Assembly: GCF_949628215.1 (NCBI RefSeq)
Contig: NC_134281.1
Span: forward strand, 44,970,512-45,034,511
Direction of reading: 5' to 3'
From: Phalacrocorax aristotelis
Taxonomy: Eukaryota > Chordata > Aves > Suliformes > Phalacrocoracidae
DNA: 64,000 nt
The position numbers and the translations under genes were made by a program. The notes under the pieces were generated by a model, which made no database searches, had not been told where the DNA came from, and worked only from the letters and a program-made list of their open reading frames with translations. How positions within the stretch are numbered: position 1 is the stretch's first letter; the number at the start of each line of letters is the position of its first letter. Of this stretch, positions 56,201 through 64,000 are shown in pieces.

Positions 56201-58594
56201 ACCACATCTCCTTGTCTAAGGCAAGGGGGGCCCTCCGAATAGAGATCCAGCTGCTCTAATGGCAAACAAAGGCCAGCACAACCGTCTCTGGCGCCAGGAT
56301 GCTCTCCATAAACAGGAAAGGCGGGACTGTGTGGTCTCACATTATCCCTCCCCCAAGTCCTACAGACAAGAGCTAGGCATAGGGCTGTGTCATTGCCTGG
56401 AGCTGCCTCTCCGACGGGGATTTCTCAGCATGAGGATGCAGTCAGCAGTTCTGCGCCAATCCGAGATGAATTTCTCACTCGTTCAGAGTATTCAGCCAAA
56501 TCAGGTCAAAGAGATGAGCCACATCTCAGATGGCAAAAGAGCACTCTGCCATGCCCCTGACAGGTAGCAGGAGAAGGGATAACACACACAGGTGCCCAAG
56601 AAGAGCTCTTCAGAAATCTGACTACAGAAGGGGTGATTTGGAAATAAGCAAGCACCCTGGGAGGAATTAGAGCATAGCTGACTTTTTCAGTACAAATATT
56701 GAAAACTGCAGGCTGAATACCAATTTTTTTTTTTATTCAGCGGCTGGATAAATCTTTTGAGACCACAACTACACTAATTTCTTAATAAGCTTGCAAGGCA
56801 GTCTCTTTTGACAAGCCAAGCAGACACAAGACAAATATTCACGGTCTAGATCAGACAAGATGTACCTATTCTTGTTGAAAGTAACACTTCCTTGGACGGT
56901 ATTTTCTTCTTCAGCTCCTCCAAAGCTTCGATCAGATTCTCTTTTGGTTGCCCAGGAAGCTCAAGCATAGACTTCCATCGTTTTATGTCTTCCACAACCA
57001 CAACCCTCTGGAAAAAGAGATGAGCCATTAGGAAAGTGGAATATTCTTATTATAAATAAGGACACTGGCTTCACCTCAGCTAATGGGGCTGTTATCAACA
57101 CATGAATTATTGATTATGGCATGAAACAGAGCACAGAATACATGATTGTTCAGAATGATGGATACTTGCTTAAGATTAGCACCCTACAGCAAACCAAGAC
57201 AGAATTAACTAGAAGGCAAAGCAAGATGCTTAACCTTGGTCTGCCAAACTTAGGGCACCTAACAGCAAATGTCTGCCAGAAGAGAAATGTTTTGAATTTA
57301 AGGGGTCCATAGTATAAGTGTCTCTTAATAGAAAAAAGGATAAGAGGGAGGCAGCTAATTATCTTTAGCAGCCTAGCAGAATCCAAATCCTGCTCAGACT
57401 GACTTTAAATTTAAAATAAGAGCAGAGAAAGAAACAAAGCATTAGGGAGCATGAACACAAACTAACATACACTGGCCGCTTGCACAATGGCTTTCACCCA
57501 AAAACACCTGTGTTTTTTCCACAGACATTGACAGAACAGGGTACAAACAGTGCAAGTCTCGTATTTCAGATGCAACGTGTCTTGCAAAGATTCAGCAATG
57601 GTCAGGCAGCTGGGGTGCTTTGCACACCATTCTTTTGCTTTCTACCTTACATTAATAAGCTGTTTGGCACAACATATGTTTTCGTGTTCCGTTTCTACAA
57701 ACAGGTGGCAAAGAGGGGCTCTGCTCTTATGCAGGTCTCATGCAGGACCACCGTGCAAACAACAGAAGGGCTTTCCTTGCTGGGAAGAAAAGTGGGCCAG
57801 CTGGCAATATTGAAGCTGATGGTGCCAGCTGACTGAACTCAAACCATGTGCCCAACCTGACCCTACACCACACCAAACACGTAGGAAGGGCCCACATTAT
57901 AACCTGTCTCAGTTTAGGAAGCCCGTCTGAATTCAGCACAGCCACCTGCATTTCGCCAACTTCACTTCCTAACGCACCCACCCCGCTCTCTGTGAGGATG
58001 CCTCAATGCTGCCAAGATTTCAGCAAAGAACTGGAACAACAGGTGAATCCCTGCGTGGGCACAGAGCGACTGCTGGGAAGACGCACCGGGATTAACACCC
58101 TCCCCACCCTCCCTGATAGTACAGGACATTATTTTGGGTTTAATTTAGAAAACGTTCCTCCCGCTGTCGCCCCACGCCGCTCGGCTCCATGCAAAGGCAG
58201 GGTGGCGGCCTGGCGAAGGCCTGACACCCCTTCTGCTGTCCGAGGGGCCCCAGGGCCAGCCCCGGCTCCTCCCGGGGTGCCTCTGCCGCCCTTGCACAGG
58301 GCCTCCGGGGAGCAGCGCGGCCCTGCCCCAGTGCAAAGCCGAGGACAGCCTCGTGTCGTGCCCTCGGAGGCAGCGGCCCCACAGCAGCACCCGGTAGCAC
58401 GGAGTGAAGAACCTTCCCTCAAGCCCTGGAGGCCGGGGCGAGCCGCACCCCGCTCCGCCCCGCCCCAGTGCCGGCGCCCAGCGGTGACTTGCCTTGAGGG
58501 ACTCGAGGGTGGCCTGGCGGTAGGCGCGGGGGGCCGGGCCGGCCCGGCGGGGGCTCTCTGGGCCGCAGGCCCTGCGTATCACGAACCGGTCCAT
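53260..58594 (-). CDS. TCEANC2: TCEANC2, TFIIS N-terminal and central domain-containing protein 2
   Basis: This is a nuclear protein related to elongation factor TFIIS (TCEA); its exact role is not established. Exons in transcript order: 58493-58594, 56866-57007, 55298-55491 and 53260-53448 (stop 53260-53262). The sum is 627 bases, 208 aa, the same length as human as recalled. It starts MDRFVIRR. The TFIIS N-type helical region spans about residues 35-82, with [17 protein letters not shown] and [18 protein letters not shown]. It is followed by HTVNKMRKH and EVYMEWRTF-like helices and then the central-domain part, with [30 protein letters not shown] and [14 protein letters not shown]. The catalytic zinc ribbon of TFIIS is absent, as expected for this family. 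Intron 1 has a GC donor (AAG|GCAAGT) and the others are GT-AG. Divergent from TMEM59, with 217 bases between start codons. Confidence 0.95.
55647..55673. repeat. Short tandem duplication
   Basis: TTATTAGGAATTAA is repeated directly in a TCEANC2 intron. Confidence 0.7.
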
Positions 58595-58726
58595 CCTCCC
58601 GCCTCACCGCCCCGGGGCGGTGCCCCTCGCCCGCCCTCCCGGAAGCGTCGGCCCCGCCCTTTCCGCCGCGTAGTTCCCGCCGGCGGTGAGGGCCGACGGG
58701 ATGGCTGCGGCCGCCCCGCAGCACGG

Positions 58727-58745
58727 ACTATATCTCCCAGCAGGC
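58727..58745 (+). promoter_or_regulatory. ZNF143/SBF-type promoter element
   Basis: ACTATATCTCCCAGCAGGC closely follows the known ACTACAATTCCCAGCATGC-type consensus that binds ZNF143 (Staf) in CpG promoters, often divergent ones. Position 70-90 bases upstream of the TMEM59 ATG. Binding is inferred. Confidence 0.6.
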
Positions 58746-58808
58746 ACCGCGCGGAGGAGGGGAATCTCGCAAGAGTGCTGCGGCGCTCGCTCCCGTCAGC
58801 GGAGCAGG

Positions 58809-58819
58809 AAGATGGCGGC
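58809..58819 (+). promoter_or_regulatory. TMEM59: YY1-type motif overlapping the TMEM59 start codon
   Basis: AAGATGGCGGC contains the initiation ATG (58812-58814), the same arrangement as at MRPL37. Confidence 0.5.
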
Positions 58820-61800
58820 GCAGCCGGGCAGCCTCCTCTGCCTGCCTCTCGCCCTGGTGCTCCTGGTGGGCAGCGGCGGCAGCAGCAGCGCTCGGGCGGC
58901 TGGGCCCTTGCCCGCCGCCTCCTCCGAGGCTTTTGACTCCGTGCTGGGCAACACGGCGTCGTGTCACCGCGCCTGCCAGCTGACCTACTCCCTCCACACC
59001 TACCCTAAGGTACGGGCGGGCCGTGCCTCACAGCTCCCCGCGGTGGGGCCCCGTCCCGCGCTTGGCCCCGTTCCCCTTCCCCTCCTCCCTCCCCCGAGAG
59101 CCCTGCGGTGGCTGGCGGGCGGCGCGGCCGCGGCCCCCCCGGCGCGGCGGCCCCGGGCCCGTCGTCTGCCCCATTGCCGCCCCTCTCCCACGGCAGGCCC
59201 GTGTCCTCCCTCGGGCAGGAGCCCTTTCCGGGGCACGTCCCATGCATGTTTTCCCAAGCAGTGTTGGAAGTGTCTTTAAGTAACGTAAGCACGAAGGAAG
59301 CTCATGCTCGCCGTGCTCGGGTGCAGTGAGCAGCCTGCTGCTGTTGTTCCGTGGCGTTTCTCATCTGGCTTGGAGCTCCTTCCCCTCAAAGCAGGGAATG
59401 CAGTGGCTTCGCTAAAGATAGATACCTTATTTTGAAAATCGGTGGTTAGGCTGCAGCTTGCCAAAGGAATGCCGCTTTCAAAGTATAGCTTTGTTAGTGC
59501 TGGGTACTTTTGTGGGTTTTGGAGGATTTGCTGCTTTTTTTTTTTTTCCCTCTTTGTTCCTAAAGAGGCAGCTGTAATTTGACTTGGGCTGTTCCGTATT
59601 TTTGGGCACTAAAACAGTGCTGTGCCCATGACAGGCCAAAGATCCTGAGTCAGGGCGCTAGTGTGACACTTGGATATTGAAAGATGAAGTGTAGATGATA
59701 AATGAGTGGCTTGTCAGAACCTTCAGTCTGTGTTTTATTCACTTGCATGGAATTTTTTTCATCCCATGGTAAAATACTGAAACAGTATCTAATGGGAACC
59801 TAATTTCATACTCTGGAGTCTGCTGTTGGTTCAAAGCTTTGTAAACCTTTAACCTGGTTTGCATTTGGAAAATCTCTTACCCGAAATCTCATCCTTCCTG
59901 GTTCTTTCTTGGCAATATACTTCATTGTGGGCTGCAGCTATGTAGCAGGTTGAACTCTAAATGATGGGAGTTCTTTGCCCCATTTTTGAGATTTCGCGAG
60001 GGCAGCGGACCAATGGAAGCAGTGACAATGTTAGGAAATAGGGCTTTGCTTTCACGTGAAACTTAAATTGGATTTTGTGACTCTAGCTGATATTGGTATC
60101 CTCAAGGGAAGTAACAGGGAGTTTTGTGGAATACAAATAAAGTTACATCTGCACTTATGGCGTGTTTTGGTGCCTTTGTGTGATGATAGTGAAGAGAAAT
60201 AACTAAACCTGAGAAATTAGGACTAAACATTAAGCTAATATATTTCCATACTGTTTTGGCACAGAGCTCTCATTTCTATTAAAGGACTCTTTCAAGTTCA
60301 GGAAAAGCTGATAATTCTGTGATTTTTACTGTACTTCTGAATTCTTTGTTGTGTGGTGTTGGAGTTGTCGAATAATACACCCACCTCTTCCTTTACATGT
60401 AGTCTTTCTTCCATTTGTCGCAAAACTACCAGTTGAATTGAAAGAAATTGTTTTAGTTGTCATTGGAAAGGTAAGACAAGCTTCATTGAGACTTCCATGG
60501 AAGGCTGCCATAGACATCTGTCTGCTAAAGCTAATTCTGCCTGGATAACAAAGTACAAAACATGCTTTTCTGCAAAAGCATAACTATCTTAGCCACCTTG
60601 TCAGTGTTGTTAGGGTTAAGCTTTGATTTTCATTCACAGTTTTCTACTTTGGTGCCTTTAAAGCATGTGAACTTGTTCTCTCAGAGACAAACAATGTCCA
60701 GTTAATTTACAAGAGGTTATACAGAAGGTGTGGTATGTTTGTTTTCTGTTAAATTAAATCAGAGTCCATCTTCCACCTGTACAGTAACTGGATGCAGTCA
60801 TCTGAGTGGTTATGTGGTTAGTGGTTTTCATGGGTCTGATTCATAACAGGATATGATTGTAAGCAGGAGCGCTCACATAATAGAGGCTGGCTTTAGTTCT
60901 GTGACATGGAGAGCACTGTATGTCGAAGGTGCATGTCCATCCCTTTGGTATTGTGGACAGAAGAAAAACTAGGTGTAATACTAGGTGTAGGTTTTCTATA
61001 TTTGCATGATTTTAATAGTTGCAGTGAGGAAGAACTTTTCCCCTTCGGTTCAATATAATAAATAAAAATGTGTGTGTGTGGAACTGGTTTGGCAAGTTAT
61101 CAGCACCTTGGTTAACTGCTTTAGTACATCAGAAGACAATCTCTTATTCTGACAATTCTGTTGTAGTTCTGATTGGAGTATGGTAGATACATTGTCATAC
61201 GCTGTCAAAATGAATCTTTTGGGTTTTTTTGTCCTCCCCTGTTCAGTTCTACTGTTTGAGTTCTGAGATCAAAGACTATCTACTCTTTGTGGGGTTAAAT
61301 GTCAGTAAGTCTTTTACAGCCATATCTTTTATTTTTAAAAGCTACACTTTTAAAAAAAATGTGGTGCAACTTTGCTTGTGAGTTGTAGGACTGGAATTAC
61401 AAAACAGCATTTGCTGTTCCAGCTCTGCCCACCACAGAATGAAGAGCTCTGAAATAAATCAATAGTTGTACTACAGTTATAAGAACTGTAGCTTGGTTTT
61501 ATTTCAGATGATCCAGAGTGTCACATTTAGCTAGCTTCTAGGTCTAGTGGAGGGAAAGAGGATGGTGCTCTGGTGGGTGACTTTTTATAGCACTTCCAAA
61601 AAAAGAAAAAATTTTGTTTTCTGACAACTTATTCTTGAATGGAGGGATGCAAGCCTTTTCTTGTGCCTTCCCAGGAAGAGGAACTGTACGCGTGCCAGCG
61701 AGGCTGCAGACTGTTTTCCATTTGTCAGTTCGTGGACGATGGCATTGATTTGAATCGAACCAAACTAGAATGCGACTCTGGTAAGACTTCAGTATTCCTT

Positions 61801-64000
61801 CAATATCCTATAATGTGGAGACATAACAGAAGGAGGGGCAGGAACATCTGAAAGGGCATTGTTAAATTGGTGGGATTACTTCAGTTGCTTTCTGGTTTTA
61901 ACAACTTCTTAAAGTTTATGTACAGGATATTAAAAAAAAAAAAAAAAAAAAACAAAAAAAAAAAACAAAAACACCAAAAAGCCACACAACCTTAGGGAAA
62001 GGTTGTCTGTTCTCTGTGAGTTTCTCCTTACCTGATCCTTAGTGTTGCTGTTTTCCTGAACTTCTTAAGTATCATCAGTCTCTGTAAATAAATGAGAAAT
62101 ACTTCATTTTTTCTAGAAACAGTTTGTCACAGAAAACAAAAAAATGACTGGGGAAAAAATCCAGTCAAATTAACACTTTTCCTTTAATAATTCCATGCAA
62201 TAATTGGTCCCATTTACAACTCCCAACAAATTTGTAGATACAAGTGAATTGTTCAGACAGAGTAAGGACACAGATCTTAATGTTCTGTCTGCCTTGTAAC
62301 TTCTGGTCTGGGCTACATCCTGAGGTTTACTTACAGCTAAACTCTTGGGAATGAGGTACGTGTTTTGTTTGAAATAGGCCATTAAATACTTGTGACTAAT
62401 TCTCTCAGATTATCTGTGTTAGAGCAAAAATTTCACTGTGAGGATGAAATATGTTAATGATAGGCTAATTAATACTGGTTTTGAAATTGTATAGAACTTT
62501 CATCCAATAATATTGATTCACAGTTTTACTCAGAGGTTAAGTGGGACATAACCACCCAAAGCAGGAAAGGTAGGAGCTCTCCATCTATATTTCCAATACA
62601 ATTAAGCACCAGGCCAGCACTCAAAGAAGGTTTTAATCCTCTCAGTAGCTCATAAAAACAAGAGGGCTAGTGGCCAGCTCAGAGAGCTGATGGAAGGTAC
62701 GCAAGTAGAAAGGCTGACGTGCAGAGATGCTGATGTGATAAAAAACTGCATTAAATACTCTAGAAATGGGCTAATGCTCTGGTCTGTCATACACTGTGTA
62801 TAGCTGTGATACAGCATGTCAATCTAGTTGTCAAATAGCACATGAAAGTGTGCTATAAAAAAGAGTAATATAGCAGTAGACCACATGTAGAGGTAATTGA
62901 ACAGTTGCTTACTTTCCGGTTTAACTCTCCTTCCTAAGGCTGTTGTCTTTTGCTGGCTTATGTTCTGTAATCTGTTACACTGGTTGGTGCCCTGACTAAG
63001 TATTCTGTGCTTGGCAAGATACGTCTTGGCTGATCTGCTCAATTCTGTCTTCTGATGCTTCTTTCTGCCTACAAACACTAGTTTGGTGGCAGTTTTACTA
63101 TAGAACTGCTGTTCAGGTGCTATGAGCTGCACACTCAAATGTTTGGCTGCTGATGCCATGCTGTTCTTAGCCTTTATGGTGGACCATTTGTTCCTGTGGA
63201 AAACTGGGAGAGCTACTGTCCTCTGTGTTGCTACTTGGTTTGAGTCTTCGGTTCTAGTAGTACTGCAACAGTGTCCATCTAAGCTTTAGTGTTTTGGGCA
63301 AGACCTATGCCCATTATTCTCTCTGAATAATTTAGATTTCTTGGCCTTTATGGTCTCTAGTGAACAATTAATAGAAGCTTTCTGTAAAACAAAGAGTTGG
63401 CTTAATTTATCATTAAAAAAATTATTCCATAATACTTTCAATGCAGTTTCTGTATTCCTCAGACTAGCAGGAAAATGCTCCTTTGGTTTTCCTGTGATAC
63501 CTTGACTTCTGCTGTTACCTCTAAGGGATTTAAAGGACCGATGGTCCCTCTATTCTTCTTAGGATTCCAACATTGTTCTCTGAGGTAAAAACTCAGGTAC
63601 CTTTTATGTGACATGTAGAGGAAAAACTACAATTGTAGTGGGAGGATCAATGAAAATTCTCATTCCTGAGTTTGTCCAGGGTAATTTTCGTGATTGGTTG
63701 CTCTGATTGCATTCAGATTTCAACTACCTCATCTGTCTAAGCTCTGATTCCTGAACCTTCATTAGGCCCCAGAGCAAATGCTACCCTTGGAGTGACTGCA
63801 ATATCTTTTCCATGCAAAAAGGATTGTCACTCTTTTAACTGCTGCTTTGTTTCTGATCCAACTTATACTGAAAATGTTTTCCTAACTAAAATGCAGAATT
63901 TATCTTCTCATTTGGGGAACTTCTTCCTTGCAGCCTGTACTGAAGCATACTCCCAATCTGATGAACAATATGCTTGCCATCTTGGATGCCAGAACCAATT
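58812..64000 (+). CDS. TMEM59: TMEM59, transmembrane protein 59, N-terminal part (3'-truncated by window)
   Basis: TMEM59 is a single-pass glycoprotein of the Golgi and late endosomes. In mammals it is linked to glycosylation control, APP trafficking and ATG16L1-dependent autophagy. Visible coding exons are 58812-59009, 61675-61780 and 63934-64000 (continuing beyond the window). They join in phase. The first exon encodes a signal peptide (hydrophobic LLCLPLALVLLVGS) and then EAFDSVLGNTASCHRACQL. The next two encode the Cys-rich luminal region, ACQRGCRLFSICQFVDDGID and ACTEAYSQSDEQYACHLGCQ, with a sequon NRT. The transmembrane segment and cytoplasmic tail lie downstream. Intron 1 (59010-61674) and intron 2 (61781-63933) hold no other gene that I recognise; intron 2 carries a poly-A tract. 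Confidence 0.95.
61932..61970. repeat. Interrupted poly-A tract
   Basis: 39 bases of A with two single C interruptions in TMEM59 intron 2, followed by A-rich sequence with further C. No retroelement body is recognised upstream. Confidence 0.9.

Larger units (their letters stand above)
58150..59240. promoter_or_regulatory. CpG island over the TCEANC2/TMEM59 divergent promoter
   Basis: GC- and CpG-rich DNA covering both first exons, with no TATA box. Between the start codons (58594 and 58812) are an ETS-type CCCGGAAG (58638-58645) and a ZNF143-type element (58727-58745). A YY1-type AAGATGGCGGC overlaps the TMEM59 ATG (58809-58819). Confidence 0.8.

Noticed and set aside
57848-58936. 362-codon open frame on the + strand
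   Set aside because: It is a GC-rich CpG-island artefact running antisense over TCEANC2 exon 1 and into the TMEM59 promoter. Low-complexity Pro/Arg/Ala composition.
61880-61990. Processed pseudogene or SINE ending in the poly-A tract
   Set aside because: No recognisable body or target-site duplication is visible upstream of the tract.

Overview
The window is vertebrate nuclear DNA, most likely from a bird. The protein-coding genes have small exons with GT-AG introns. The clearest interspersed repeats are sauropsid CR1 LINE fragments whose 3' ends match the avian type, and the gene order is a known amniote block. No tRNA, rRNA, CRISPR array or prokaryote-like operon is visible. I placed exons by hand from splice signals, reading-phase continuity and recalled family sequences; no alignment could be run.

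Layout: (1) 1-9,970, the 3' half of SSBP3 on the + strand: eleven coding exons (219 residues plus stop) and a long 3' UTR. (2) 9,970-14,540, a gene-poor stretch with a CR1 fragment and simple repeats between two convergent genes. (3) 14,545-18,661, MRPL37 on the - strand, complete with seven coding exons (440 aa). (4) 18,809-29,955, CYB5RL on the + strand, complete (308 aa from the downstream start). It faces MRPL37 across a roughly 150-bp GC-rich divergent promoter. (5) 29,956-35,132, intergenic, with a probable MIR-type SINE and AT-rich blocks that look like conserved non-coding DNA. (6) 35,191-41,999, CDCP2 on the + strand (538 aa): signal peptide, three CUB domains, a ZP-N-like half domain and a C-terminal hydrophobic segment. 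(7) 42,000-52,465, intergenic, with old CR1 and MIR-like relics. (8) 52,466-58,594, TCEANC2 on the - strand (208 aa, four coding exons), starting with a GC-AG intron. (9) 58,812-64,000, TMEM59 on the + strand, first three coding exons; it runs off the window and shares a CpG-rich divergent promoter with TCEANC2.

The genes do not form a pathway. They are housekeeping or regulatory neighbours: an LDB1-associated transcription cofactor, a mitoribosome protein, a flavin reductase, a secreted or membrane CUB protein, a TFIIS-like factor and a Golgi/endosomal membrane protein. As recalled, order and relative orientation equal the human 1p32 block (inverted as a whole). I found no convincing new biological system. 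The points most worth a second look are CDCP2's ZP-N ending and its RS-site-like acceptor, the GC-AG intron of TCEANC2, start-codon YY1-type motifs in both divergent promoters, a possible in-frame upstream first exon of CYB5RL, and an AT-rich block around one SSBP3 exon.
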